From a virus, in the IMG/VR virus record IMGVR_UViG_3300000101_000035, positions 1-24,232 of that record: a stretch of DNA of 24,232 nucleotides; one strand, given 5' to 3'. The translations under genes were made by a program, and so were the position numbers. Positions 1 through 7,864 of this stretch are shown piece by piece (positions within the stretch are counted from its first letter, which is position 1; every line of letters starts with the position of its first letter). The notes beneath the pieces are model-generated. The model saw only the letters and a program-made list of their open reading frames with translations, was not told where the DNA came from and did no database searches.

Positions 1-725
1 AAAATTTTATCCAAATTAAGGCCCATTATTAAGGAAGATAAGCTCGGGGAGATGTCCAACCCGAAAGAAACTAATACATTATATATTCCGTTGTTAAACA
101 AATTCAACATATCGCCAATACTTTCAACAACAATAACTTCTTTGCTTTCTTTTATTGAGGATCGGGTTTTTTCAGAAGTGAAATAAGGATATATCCACTT
201 TGTTTTTTTTCCGACATGCTTCCATTTGGGTCGATTAGGCTTTTGAGACAAATCTCTACCAGCTAAACCATGAATCTTTGAAAATTTATTATAAATAGGA
301 AAAACATAACGCTGATACATATGACCTTCCGTGCTTAGACCCGAATTTAAATCTTTTAAAATATCCACCTTTATGGATTTCTTTTCGTAAAAAGAATAAT
401 GAGGCAATAAATATTTTGCATAATCATCATTGAACAACTTCTCCGAAATAATAGAGGATGCTTCGCCAGTAAGGGTTCTAGTAACAAACGAAGCTTCGCT
501 AGAAGTTACCATTGAAAAATCTGAATTAGTTTTTTCCACCAAAGCTTTAAAAGGTTTGAACCCCTCACCAGCAACATAATCTTTCCATACTCCTGTATCC
601 TTATAAATTTGCACGGCAGAATTATTATCTCCCCCTCTATATAAAGCTGAAGTCTGCCAATAGTCCCCTCTGTCTTGAAGCTTATACCCCAAATCCAAAA
701 GTGTTTGATAAAAATCTATATTCAT
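1..725 (-). CDS. TOPRIM DNA primase, gp61-like (3' part missing at left edge)
   Basis: Likely lays RNA primers for the lagging strand together with the adjacent helicase. The ATG is at 725 and 241 codons are open to the window edge, so the C-terminus is missing. A TOPRIM strand is visible at residues 196-205, KEVIVVESIGD, with the catalytic Glu201, followed by the hydrophobic NVLVSFGLDIS strand. The N-terminus (about 22-63) has the layout of a CHC2 zinc ribbon region (W-TS-LYRG, VW-DY, GEGFKPFKALVE), but the whole visible protein contains no cysteine, so no classical zinc site can form. Six bases separate it from the helicase stop, so the two are probably co-transcribed. Family assignment comes from the TOPRIM motif plus the helicase neighbour. 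A primase-like TOPRIM protein without priming activity cannot be excluded. Confidence 0.8.
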   Translation of the reverse strand, partial: MNIDFYQTLLDLGYKLQDRGDYWQTSALYRGGDNNSAVQIYKDTGVWKDYVAGEGFKPFKALVEKTNSDFSMVTSSEASFVTRTLTGEASSIISEKLFNDDYAKYLLPHYSFYEKKSIKVDILKDLNSGLSTEGHMYQRYVFPIYNKFSKIHGLAGRDLSQKPNRPKWKHVGKKTKWIYPYFTSEKTRSSIKESKEVIVVESIGDMLNLFNNGIYNVLVSFGLDISPSLSSLIMGLNLDKI

Positions 726-731
726 AAAGTC

Positions 732-2267
732 TTATATTGGAAGCTCTAAATTTATTTCTTCACCCCCATCAAGATCATTAATTTCAGATCGTTGAGCCAC
801 CAGATCAACCAAATCTCCTCTGTCTATAATTTTAAAATTGTCAAATTCAAAATTTATATAATTCTTTTTTTGAGATCCGTCAGGCATTTCAACAAGATTT
901 TGAGCTCTAGCTACATCCGCTCCAAAGTTTCTAGCTTTTTCAATTTTCATTATATGTCTACCACAAAAAACAGGATCTTCTTGAAGCTCGTTTGTTGTCT
1001 TGTTTCTTAAAATTAAAAGATGGGAGCAAAATTGCTTTATTCTATGACTTAAAGAAATTACGCTTTCGTCATCTACTACAGCTTCTGAATTTCTATTGCC
1101 TACTGTGCCAACTCTATTCGCCTGAACACTGGTCATTAAGGATACTAAAGCTGACCCTTCAAATACCAAATCTCTTTGTATTAATTTTTTAAACTTATCA
1201 ACCATCTCTCCTATTACTTGATATTCACTCTTAAACTTATTAGTCATTTCAAAACTTGATTTAATATAATCAAAATTTATAATTAATTTGTTTCCTCTTC
1301 CTATTTGGGAGTAATAGTATCTTTTTATATAAGTTATAATTTCGTCAACATTTTTCCCACCAACATTATAGTAGTCGTATCTAATGGAGCCTGACTCTAT
1401 TTTTTTTAAAGCAGACTCCACTTGAAACTTACATTCTTCATTATCTGCCCAGTCTCCACTTTCTATTAAATTTAGAGGAACTCGAGAATAAGAAGAAAGC
1501 ATTCTAAAGACTAGCTCTTCTTCAGTCATTTCACCATTGTCTAGATGGAGAACTGGTATGTCATGCTTTCCCGCTACATACATGCAGTAATGACTAGTGA
1601 ATTGAGTTTTTCCAACGCCTGATCCGGCGCAAACAATGGTTATATGCCCCCCTTTAGTTAAAGATCCGCATAAATTATTTAAACTTTTATGTGGGCCCAT
1701 GGGGCCCGAATCTTTATATATAGACCTATCGTTAGCCCTTTCCATAACTAAATCCGGCATAATTTCAAAAAGATTTTTAGACTTCCCGGAAGATGTTTCG
1801 AGCAAGTCTACTTTTTCATTGAAAATTTGATCGCAAGTTTCAATGATTTTATCATAAGAAGAAGAGGAGTCTAAGTCTTTCATAGATTTGGATATTTTCT
1901 CTCCGATCTCCCTAAACTCCCTTCTAACGCTTAGCAGCTTTACTATATCAGCTGCATTCTTAAATCCTTCTTCGCTTAAATTTTGAGATAAAAGATCTAG
2001 CCCTTCTAAATAAGAACTTAAGTTCATGTCATCTTTAAAAGATAAGCTTAAGGACTTTAAGTGGTGTGAAAGCAAGGATATGTCAACCTTTTTACCTTCG
2101 TCTATGAGGGATTTTGTCTTTAAAAAAAGAGTTTTATGAACCACCGAAGTGGAGCTGTAGAAATCCTTTTCGTCTACAAACAAACATATATCCGAGGAGA
2201 AAAACTCCGGATAAGCTAACATTCCTGCTATAAAAATTCTTTCTTGCTCTAAATCGTGTAATACCAT
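732..2267 (-). CDS. dnaB: DnaB-family replicative helicase (T4 gp41 equivalent)
   Basis: Hexameric 5'-3' DNA helicase of the phage replisome, 511 residues, close to the usual family size. The N-terminal helical domain (about 1-115) begins with the typical DLEQERIFIAGML helix. The RecA-like motor domain has Walker A GSGVGKT at 215-221, an NGEM segment (Glu246) matching the DnaB SxEM motif, Walker B KLIINFDYI at 327-335, MTSVQANR around Gln382 (motif H3), and KIEKARNFG at 441-449 matching the DnaB arginine-finger region. The ATG at 2267 is the only sensible start and sits 10 bases after a consensus -10 box. The primase follows 6 bases downstream. The order uvsX, helicase, primase on one strand is that of T4-like phages, but here uvsX lies 17 kb upstream. 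Confidence 0.93.
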   Translation of the reverse strand: MVLHDLEQERIFIAGMLAYPEFFSSDICLFVDEKDFYSSTSVVHKTLFLKTKSLIDEGKKVDISLLSHHLKSLSLSFKDDMNLSSYLEGLDLLSQNLSEEGFKNAADIVKLLSVRREFREIGEKISKSMKDLDSSSSYDKIIETCDQIFNEKVDLLETSSGKSKNLFEIMPDLVMERANDRSIYKDSGPMGPHKSLNNLCGSLTKGGHITIVCAGSGVGKTQFTSHYCMYVAGKHDIPVLHLDNGEMTEEELVFRMLSSYSRVPLNLIESGDWADNEECKFQVESALKKIESGSIRYDYYNVGGKNVDEIITYIKRYYYSQIGRGNKLIINFDYIKSSFEMTNKFKSEYQVIGEMVDKFKKLIQRDLVFEGSALVSLMTSVQANRVGTVGNRNSEAVVDDESVISLSHRIKQFCSHLLILRNKTTNELQEDPVFCGRHIMKIEKARNFGADVARAQNLVEMPDGSQKKNYINFEFDNFKIIDRGDLVDLVAQRSEINDLDGGEEINLELPI

Positions 2268-2277
2268 TAAGGATCTT

Positions 2278-2307
2278 ATTATAGCATAAGATAAGCTATC
2301 TTGTCAA
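2278..2307 (-). promoter_or_regulatory. Near-consensus sigma70 promoter for helicase-primase
   Basis: On the minus strand TTGACA (2307-2302) is followed by an 18-base spacer and TATAAT (2283-2278), with TG one base before the -10 (extended -10, TGCTATAAT). All twelve hexamer bases match consensus. The helicase ATG lies only 10 bases beyond the -10, so the predicted leader is about 3-4 bases and has no room for a Shine-Dalgarno. The spacer holds an inverted repeat, ATAGC-N9-GCTAT, whose second arm overlaps the -10; it could be an operator. Confidence 0.85.
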
Positions 2308-2315
2308 CAGTATAA

Positions 2316-2561
2316 TTATTGAAAATCCATAGAATCTGAGTTCTGCAAGTCAAGCAAGTACTCTTCCATAGACTTTCTTAAACCCATTTCCACCACTTGA
2401 GATGATGATTTTGAATAAATGAAGGGGCGTCCATCTTGACCTACGCAAGCAAGTAAGAATCCTCGACTTTGTTCAGACTCTCCCGTCAGCTCAAATAATT
2501 TTCCTAATACCGAGTCAGGAAGATTGAAAGCTTCTAAGTTTTCTGGGTCTATATTTTTCAA
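2316..2561 (-). CDS. Small hypothetical protein, 81 aa
   Basis: I do not recognise this protein. It is acidic and probably cytosolic, with no membrane segment or signal peptide. It has an N-terminal NLPDSVLGKLFELTG helix-like stretch, a central FLLACVGQDGRPFIYSK segment that could be a beta hairpin, and an amphipathic C-terminal helix around MGLRKSMEEYLLDL. Only a TTG codon at 2561 is available as a start. An in-frame TAA lies three codons before it and the next Met is residue 59, so it starts with TTG (or ATT) or is not translated as drawn. It lies between the nuclease gene and the helicase promoter, and its stop is just upstream of that promoter. Confidence 0.6.
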   Translation of the reverse strand: MKNIDPENLEAFNLPDSVLGKLFELTGESEQSRGFLLACVGQDGRPFIYSKSSSQVVEMGLRKSMEEYLLDLQNSDSMDFQ

Positions 2562-2624
2562 AATATTAATTTAAGATGAGTTCTCATTAGAATACACTAA
2601 CTTTTGTAGTTCGTTACTTTTATA
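2562..2624. other. 63-bp intergenic gap with a 12-bp palindrome
   Basis: The gap between the nuclease stop and the TTG of the 81-residue gene contains a perfect palindrome with a 2-base centre, ATGAGTTCTCAT at 2576-2587. It could be a small operator. There is no following U-tract to make it a terminator and no convincing -35/-10 pair. Confidence 0.3.
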
Positions 2625-3035
2625 TTACAAATAGACTTCGTATTTTTCAAAAGTTTTTTCGTTTATTTCATCGTCTGGGTATATTTCAACCAATAAAATA
2701 TTATTTAATTCACAAAATTGCATTTTCTTATGGTCTCTGTCTAATTGAGCTATATAATTATTTTTATACCCCCCATGAAAATGAGGTACGTATTTGGTGT
2801 GTTGACCACCTTGGACTTCTACTGCTATTTTCTTATTAGCATTATAAAGGTCTAAGGACATTTTTGTTCCAGCGATAGGAAACTCCTCAAATACAACATG
2901 ATTACTCCAAAAAGACTCTAAGAATTTTTTAACTTTAAATTGAAATTTGCTTCTGCTTTTTTTATCCCAATCTATTAAATGTTTTTTTATGTTTGAGACG
3001 CTGCGAGTTGAACCAGTTAAAGTTTTGAATTTCAT
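2625..3035 (-). CDS. Putative PD-(D/E)XK / VSR-like endonuclease, 136 aa
   Basis: Probable small DNA endonuclease. After a basic N-terminus (to about 38), residues 50-80 read as an endonuclease core: a Glu-containing helix end (E50/E51), Asp62 in SLDLY, then AVEVQGGQH with Glu73 and Gln75, a D-(x)10-ExQ arrangement like the PD-(D/E)XK variants of the VSR and DUF559-type nucleases. LDRDHKKMQFCELNNILLVEIYPDD (98-122) matches the following helix and strand of such folds. It could be a repair, junction-cutting or free-standing mobility nuclease; the motif does not say which. It lies at the promoter-distal edge of the glycan cluster, between it and the replication genes, a position that would suit a mobility gene. 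The ATG at 3035 has no Shine-Dalgarno. Confidence 0.65.
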   Translation of the reverse strand: MKFKTLTGSTRSVSNIKKHLIDWDKKSRSKFQFKVKKFLESFWSNHVVFEEFPIAGTKMSLDLYNANKKIAVEVQGGQHTKYVPHFHGGYKNNYIAQLDRDHKKMQFCELNNILLVEIYPDDEINEKTFEKYEVYL

Positions 3036-3054
3036 TTTTAATTTTAAAGTTTAT

Positions 3055-3675
3055 TTAAAAATTTTTAATAACTGCAAAACCATTAAAATCTCTAAAATAA
3101 TAGACATCGCATTTTTCGCTCCACTCATCTAGGGCCTTTTTCACTCCAGGCCAATAACCACAAGCGTCATCTATAACTATCATATAATCTGAATCTTTGT
3201 CAATTAGATATTCATGAGTGTTTTTAAGATCTGCCGAACAACATTCATACGTATGGCCTCCATCTATGAAAACTAAATCAAAATTTTTATTTATTTTTGA
3301 AAAATCATATTTAGTGCTATCTCCATACAATTGAATTATATTTTTACTCCCAGATTCCATATAAGCATGTCCAGTCTTAACCTTAACATAATTTTTAGCA
3401 TTGTCTTCTTGATTGATTAGTTCGTCATAATTATCTAAATCAATAGTATATACAATGTCGGCATATTTAGAAATCATTGCTGTAGTCTGCCCGTCAAAAG
3501 TTCCGAATTCAAAAAAAGATTTACCTTTGCAGAACTGCAGTAAAAATGCAACCGCTTGCACTGTAGTAGAGCCCCATATGAAATTCTGAGCAGCATTTAT
3601 CTCAGGTAATTTTTTATTAAAGTTTTCGTATTGTTCTTCGCTTAAGAAATCTTTTATTGTTGTGATTATTTTCAT
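3055..3675 (-). CDS. Class I SAM-dependent methyltransferase (Methyltransf_24-like)
   Basis: 206-residue Rossmann methyltransferase. Motif I is FFEFGTFDGQTT (54-65), the acidic end of strand 2 is TIDLD (77-81), GDS follows at 118-120, and FDLVFIDGGHTYE (132-144) plus YMIVIDD (164-170) are typical of the Methyltransf_24/class of small-molecule and sugar O-methyltransferases. The FIDGGHTY segment resembles the methyltransferase domain inside the large protein at 16019-18817 (LVYLDGEHTYE), so the two may share ancestry. It is the last gene of the glycan run, 6 bases after the STELLO-like gene. The substrate is not readable; a sugar hydroxyl is the best guess from context. The two aspartates of IDGGH and IDD could bind a metal. 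Confidence 0.8.
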   Translation of the reverse strand: MKIITTIKDFLSEEQYENFNKKLPEINAAQNFIWGSTTVQAVAFLLQFCKGKSFFEFGTFDGQTTAMISKYADIVYTIDLDNYDELINQEDNAKNYVKVKTGHAYMESGSKNIIQLYGDSTKYDFSKINKNFDLVFIDGGHTYECCSADLKNTHEYLIDKDSDYMIVIDDACGYWPGVKKALDEWSEKCDVYYFRDFNGFAVIKNF

Positions 3676-3681
3676 TTATTT

Positions 3682-4617
3682 TTATATATTAAAGCAGTTT
3701 TGATATTCATCTATAAATATTTTAGATTTGTTCGGCAGAAACGATTTCCAATCAGAAAGGTTGCGAAGTAAATCTAAAGTATTTCTATACCCAAAAAATT
3801 CATCTTTTAAGTTTTTTAATAAATCTTGATCGTTTCTATCTTGGTAAACTGAGGCGTTATTGTAAACGACAGATTTTGGGTGGTAGTATTGCATGATGTA
3901 ACTACCCCAGATATCGTCAAACCTGCCAACAAAAGGAATCATCATGTAATTTGGGATGACCTTTCTAGATAAAAAAGTGTTTTGGCTATTGAATGGAGAA
4001 ATTTTATCAGAGCAAAATGGTTTAAATTTTTCGAATTTAATCTCTGGAGATAAAGCTAGTCTAGCTATAGCGTCAATATCAGGATCTCCATTCCAGAGAT
4101 CAGCTTGAACTAAAAAACTCCTCTCCTCTTCTTTTAAAAGTTTAGATTCTCGATGATGGATTAATTCTATTGGTAAACCTCTATGCCAAATGTGTTTTTG
4201 ATTAGTGGCAGACAGAGGATCAAAAACTTTTAAGTTTTTGGGCTCAAAAACTGAAGTTTGAACAGGAGACTCCACTAATAAATCTTGACCCCAATCACTA
4301 TAGGGAATATTGTCATCATCAACCGTAGCCATTATTTCCGCGCCGCTTTGGTAAGCGTAAACAAAACCCAAGTTCCTCCTTTGAATGGTTTTCCAACCTA
4401 AAGAGTCACTTAGTTTTTTATATCTTTTAGATTGGTAATCTGGGTGTAGGTATTTTAAAGATTTGAATTTACCTTCTAGCTTTTTATACAAATCGTGAGG
4501 TGTGGAAGTGTCTCCAACAATAACAAAGGTCCAGCCTCTTTCTTCAGATATCTTGCAAAACTTAAGAGTTGCTTTTGTTGGCTTGTTAATTGTTGTAGTT
4601 ACAATATATTTATTCAT
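3682..4617 (-). CDS. Putative glycosyltransferase, STELLO/RGP-like GT-A fold
   Basis: The 311-residue protein starts with a GT-A strand (KYIVTTTINKP), has FVIVGDTSTP near residue 35, QRRNLGFVYAYQSGAE around 80-94 and a metal-binding acidic cluster TVDDDNIP at about 99-106. This combination recalls the DUF288/STELLO and reversibly glycosylated polypeptide families. I place the start at the ATG at 4617; an in-frame TTG one codon earlier is also open. The ATG overlaps the upstream gene's TGA by one base (TGATG), so translation is probably coupled. The donor sugar is unknown. Confidence is good for a nucleotide-sugar binding GT-A protein and lower for the family name. Confidence 0.65.
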   Translation of the reverse strand: MNKYIVTTTINKPTKATLKFCKISEERGWTFVIVGDTSTPHDLYKKLEGKFKSLKYLHPDYQSKRYKKLSDSLGWKTIQRRNLGFVYAYQSGAEIMATVDDDNIPYSDWGQDLLVESPVQTSVFEPKNLKVFDPLSATNQKHIWHRGLPIELIHHRESKLLKEEERSFLVQADLWNGDPDIDAIARLALSPEIKFEKFKPFCSDKISPFNSQNTFLSRKVIPNYMMIPFVGRFDDIWGSYIMQYYHPKSVVYNNASVYQDRNDQDLLKNLKDEFFGYRNTLDLLRNLSDWKSFLPNKSKIFIDEYQNCFNI

Positions 4618-5591
4618 CAAATCTTAAATTCAGGTAAGGGCATGGTCTGAAGTGGAGAAATTTTAGGCATTTTTTTAGGAAGACTTTGCATAAAACCAGT
4701 ATCAATAAAATTATCAAGGGGAGGCTTGAAGTCTCTTTGAGTTAACCTTCTTTCTAAGCAAAAGGCGTTTGTTTCTTGAGTTTCTTGGGGGAGAGTTTGA
4801 GCTATTCTTGAGCCTCCATGAGCTCCTGGAGAATTAAAATTTATAGGCATGTAACCGCAAATGTAATTTTTAAAATATTTCGCCCTCATAAAGAAATCAT
4901 GTTCAGAATTTACTAAGGGAAAGTTTTTTTCATCTAAAAAATTGAGTTCAATAATTTTAGATCTATCTATTAGTAAGGGGCCTCTATTGCAAGTTTCACC
5001 TGATATAAAAACATTTTCAGGAAAGTCTTTTGGGAGAGGAGTGTTGGGATCCAAGCATTTAAATCCGTGAATAGGATATACCGAAGAGGGCCTTGAGTGG
5101 GTGCATCTTCCAGACACTCCGATACAATTGCGATAACTGTCAAAAGGTCTTGCAAGCTGTAAGTTATAGCCTGGTTGAACCATTTCTTGATCCCCTTGAA
5201 TTTCTAAACAAAACTTACCTTCAGCGAGCATAAAACCCAAATTATCGCAAGAAGATTCAAATATTGGAAAATCCGAATGATCAATAATTGAAACTTGTTT
5301 GAAGTTTTTGTATTTATTCTCGTAATTATCAAAGTAAGTATTAATTTTTTCTAAAGAGTTGTCAATGCAAAAATCTAATATAATAATTAATTCACTTGAT
5401 CCTTGAGTGTATTTCAATATAGATTCAATATTTTTACATATAAAAGAATCTTGATTGAATACTGGCAAGACAACAGAAAAATCTACACTAGCAATATTAT
5501 TCAAATGAATTTTTTTATATTTAAAATTCCTCCTCGGTTCGTTATCGGGTAAAACGACCCCAAAATCATCTATTAATTTATCATAATTCAT
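4617..5591 (-). CDS. Family 2-type glycosyltransferase
   Basis: 324 residues. After a leader of about 37 residues the GT2 core begins with FSVVLPVFNQDSFICKNIESIL (38-59), then ELIIILDFCIDNS (67-79) in the usual place of the second conserved Asp. LEIQGDQEMVQPGY (129-142) takes the place of the DxD region, with QGDQ rather than DxD. NSEHDFFMRAK (228-238) resembles the ED catalytic-base region of GT2 enzymes. No membrane helix is visible, so it is likely soluble or peripheral. Its ATG at 5591 lies inside the end of the upstream gene, an 11-base overlap. The C-terminal 50 residues are proline-rich and not recognised. The atypical DxD means donor or metal use may differ from the norm. Confidence 0.75.
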   Translation of the reverse strand: MNYDKLIDDFGVVLPDNEPRRNFKYKKIHLNNIASVDFSVVLPVFNQDSFICKNIESILKYTQGSSELIIILDFCIDNSLEKINTYFDNYENKYKNFKQVSIIDHSDFPIFESSCDNLGFMLAEGKFCLEIQGDQEMVQPGYNLQLARPFDSYRNCIGVSGRCTHSRPSSVYPIHGFKCLDPNTPLPKDFPENVFISGETCNRGPLLIDRSKIIELNFLDEKNFPLVNSEHDFFMRAKYFKNYICGYMPINFNSPGAHGGSRIAQTLPQETQETNAFCLERRLTQRDFKPPLDNFIDTGFMQSLPKKMPKISPLQTMPLPEFKI

Positions 5592-6261
5592 GTTTAAAAT
5601 CTCTGATTATTGTCCAATCTGAAGTTAATCTAGTATTATCATAATTAATTCTTTCTCCAATAAAAAAATAATTTTTTCTTGGATATTTAATAACATTCCC
5701 AACGCCGAATTCGTCATGAATGAAAATATTTCCATTCGAGTGGAAATAGCTATAAACTTCCTGCAAGAAAGTTTGATCACTACCATAGGCGAAATGTTTA
5801 GCTAGATATGAAGATTTGATTCTAGAAACTAGATCATAAGATTTAGCAAAAATGCCCCAACAACCACCCATGAATGAAGGACCTGAGCAACCAGACGGTA
5901 TTCGGTGTAGTGGGTGATCCCTGATGCAATGAGAGCTTTTACCCGAGTCGATCCATTCTTGTACGGCTGATTTTTCTCTAGAGTTAATTCTGGAATCAGC
6001 ATCTCTAAAAATAACATAATCAACATCTTCCAGCTCGCAGGCAAAATACCTCCAAAACATACCATAATAGCTTTCATCAGCGGGAATGCATAAACAATCT
6101 AAATTCGAAAGATTATCAATAACACTAGAATCCACATCTTGAGAATAAAAAACTACCATTTTCCAGCCTGGATAAATTGAAGGAATAAGTTTAGCGTTTT
6201 CGATAGCTCCTTGTGTGTATAATTTTTCTCGACCCCACAAGCTGAAACTAATATAATTCAT
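5581..6261 (-). CDS. Putative GT-A-like glycosyltransferase (FWR/RDxDSR family, copy 1)
   Basis: 226 residues, one of three homologous modules in the window (the others are 7861-8733 and the N-terminus of 16019-18817). Shared marks are an ISFSLWG start strand, FWR at 69-71, a DVDYVIFRDADSR strand with RDADSR at 86-91 (probable metal and nucleotide-sugar site), EWIDSGK, GGCWG at 132-136 and SDQTFL at 161-166. This copy is essentially the bare core module. The ATG at 6261 follows a 27-base gap with no Shine-Dalgarno. The function as a sugar transferase is inferred from the RDxD strand, the fold order and the surrounding genes; I do not know a characterised close relative. Confidence 0.65.
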   Translation of the reverse strand: MNYISFSLWGREKLYTQGAIENAKLIPSIYPGWKMVVFYSQDVDSSVIDNLSNLDCLCIPADESYYGMFWRYFACELEDVDYVIFRDADSRINSREKSAVQEWIDSGKSSHCIRDHPLHRIPSGCSGPSFMGGCWGIFAKSYDLVSRIKSSYLAKHFAYGSDQTFLQEVYSYFHSNGNIFIHDEFGVGNVIKYPRKNYFFIGERINYDNTRLTSDWTIIRDFKHEL

Positions 6262-6288
6262 TAACGATTTAAAATAAAAATAGATTTC

Positions 6289-6945
6289 CTAAATCCAATC
6301 TCTCCTAAAGTTTTCAAGGTCAATATAATTAGGTATATCTAATTTTTTATACAACTCTTTTTTTATAAAAAACATATTTCCAGTATGGCATAAAAATTTA
6401 TAACCCTTTTGTTCTCCTAGTTGATTCATGGCTGCAAAACCTGTCCCTTGATATTTTTCAGGAGTATGTATGTGGCTGGAGTTATTAGGATCTATGGAAG
6501 AGTTTATTTCAATTATAACTAATTTTGGTTGATAAAATTGAAGGCTTTTCCATACTTGATAATCAAAACCGTCAATATCAATTGATAATACATCAAAGTT
6601 TTTTGGCAGATTGGTTTTGGAGAGTAAAAAGTCTAAACCTTTTTCTTCCTTTAAGTGGCTAACAAAACTTTGTATAGGAAATATATTTGAATATGTTTTT
6701 TTTAATTCAAGAAGATCCGCAAACTTAACTTCATCACCCTCTATCAATACTCCTTTAAAACCTTTCTCGATTAGAGAAAAAGTATTTGACAGATGAACCC
6801 CGTCCCAAGCTCCAAATTCACAAACCCAGCCATTGTTAATGTCAAGCCTGTTTAGGATTTCTTCTACAATTCCATCTTCTCCATTTTGAGAGTAAATGTC
6901 TTTTTTGTATTTTTCGAAAAATAAATTTTTGTATTTAGGGATCAT
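6289..6945 (-). CDS. FkbM-family SAM-dependent methyltransferase
   Basis: 218 residues with the FkbM layout: the YSQNGEDGIVEEIL helix (18-31), motif I VCEFGAWDG (41-49), GVLIEGD (65-71) after strand 2, and VLSIDIDGFDYQVWKSL (119-135), a hallmark of this group. FkbM relatives methylate hydroxyl groups on polyketides and on sugars of surface polysaccharides, which suits the glycan context. The ATG at 6945 follows a 31-base gap and has no Shine-Dalgarno. The acceptor cannot be predicted. Nothing looks truncated. Confidence 0.85.
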   Translation of the reverse strand: MIPKYKNLFFEKYKKDIYSQNGEDGIVEEILNRLDINNGWVCEFGAWDGVHLSNTFSLIEKGFKGVLIEGDEVKFADLLELKKTYSNIFPIQSFVSHLKEEKGLDFLLSKTNLPKNFDVLSIDIDGFDYQVWKSLQFYQPKLVIIEINSSIDPNNSSHIHTPEKYQGTGFAAMNQLGEQKGYKFLCHTGNMFFIKKELYKKLDIPNYIDLENFRRDWI

Positions 6946-6976
6946 GAATTTGTAATATTGCAGTTAGTGTAATTCA

Positions 6977-7864
6977 TTAAATAATATACGACTTTAAATT
7001 AAAATCGCTCCAACCCCAGTTTTCTGGATTTTGAGTTTTTTGGAAATTTCTAACAGCAAAAGCTTGATCATTCATGGGAAGTATTTTTTCAGAATCAATA
7101 ATTTTGCGCTGTCCAGGATGGCTTTCATGATCCATGTGAAAAACATCTTCTTCAGCTCTTCGAATATTTTCGTAACCAAAATAAACAGAAGATTTTTTTA
7201 ATATATTTGAGTCGGCATAGAATCTACCCCCTAAAGATTCTTCAAATCCTTTAATTTTATTCCAGACATCTCGATGAGCAAATTGAAAATCTCCTGGACC
7301 AAGAACTAAAGACCAAATATCTCCCGCATCCCAAAGTGGAATGGGGGTTCCATCTTCTTTGTAACCAACAGTATCTTGAGCTTTTGGCCAGTTACTTTTA
7401 TTCGTTAAGAGATCGTTTAATAAATCATCACTGCTTCTATAGTTTAAATGTTGGGATTCAGGGACGTTTCTTCGACCACAAGTATACATCACTGAGTTAG
7501 AATAATTATTTAAATTTGGTTTTTTTAACAATATATCAATATTCGTCTGCAGTATCCAATTGCTAGAAGCTCTCCTTAAGCCAATGTTTTTGGCAATCGG
7601 CTCTACTATTAAATATTTTTCATACTGAGGGCTGTTCAAGACAACGTCTTCTTGACTTACTTCTATAACGGTTAATTTGCCTAAATTAATTAAATCTTTT
7701 TTTATATCACTAATTAAAGATGAACCTGGGGATACCCAATCCACATAGATAACTTCATCAAAATTATTAATTAAATTATTTAAACATAAAATCGCCCTAT
7801 GATGCAAGTTTCCGCCGTAATTATCATTGCGACCTATGACTATAGAACATATAGAATCTTTCAT
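6977..7864 (-). CDS. Putative GT-A glycosyltransferase (GT2-like)
   Basis: 295 residues. The N-terminal strand CSIVIGRNDNYGG (6-18) and the EVIYVDWVSPGSSL region (37-50) match a GT2-like nucleotide-binding half; NIGLRRASSNWILQTNIDILL (93-113) matches the helix plus DxD strand, with TNID in place of DxD. Near the C-terminal half, GPGDFQFAHRDVWNKIKGFEESL resembles the segment of GT2 enzymes where the transferase recognises its acceptor (GxFDE-type). The ATG at 7864 overlaps the preceding gene's TGA by four bases (ATGA), so it is probably translated by coupling. Family membership is reasonably secure, donor and acceptor unknown. Confidence 0.65.
   Translation of the reverse strand: MKDSICSIVIGRNDNYGGNLHHRAILCLNNLINNFDEVIYVDWVSPGSSLISDIKKDLINLGKLTVIEVSQEDVVLNSPQYEKYLIVEPIAKNIGLRRASSNWILQTNIDILLKKPNLNNYSNSVMYTCGRRNVPESQHLNYRSSDDLLNDLLTNKSNWPKAQDTVGYKEDGTPIPLWDAGDIWSLVLGPGDFQFAHRDVWNKIKGFEESLGGRFYADSNILKKSSVYFGYENIRRAEEDVFHMDHESHPGQRKIIDSEKILPMNDQAFAVRNFQKTQNPENWGWSDFNLKSYII

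Noticed and set aside
1693-1707. GC-rich GGGCCC-ATG-GGGCCC string in an AT-rich region
   Set aside because: It encodes Gly-Pro-Met-Gly-Pro within the helicase linker; the palindrome is only 8 bases and no role is apparent.
792-1830. Several plus-strand open frames of 60-72 codons across the helicase gene
   Set aside because: They are shadows of the helicase; none shows domain content or a start context, and all firm genes are on the minus strand.
2576-2587. Palindrome ATGAGTTCTCAT as a terminator
   Set aside because: The stem is only 5 bases with a 2-base centre and no U-tract follows, so it is not a convincing terminator; noted only as a possible operator.
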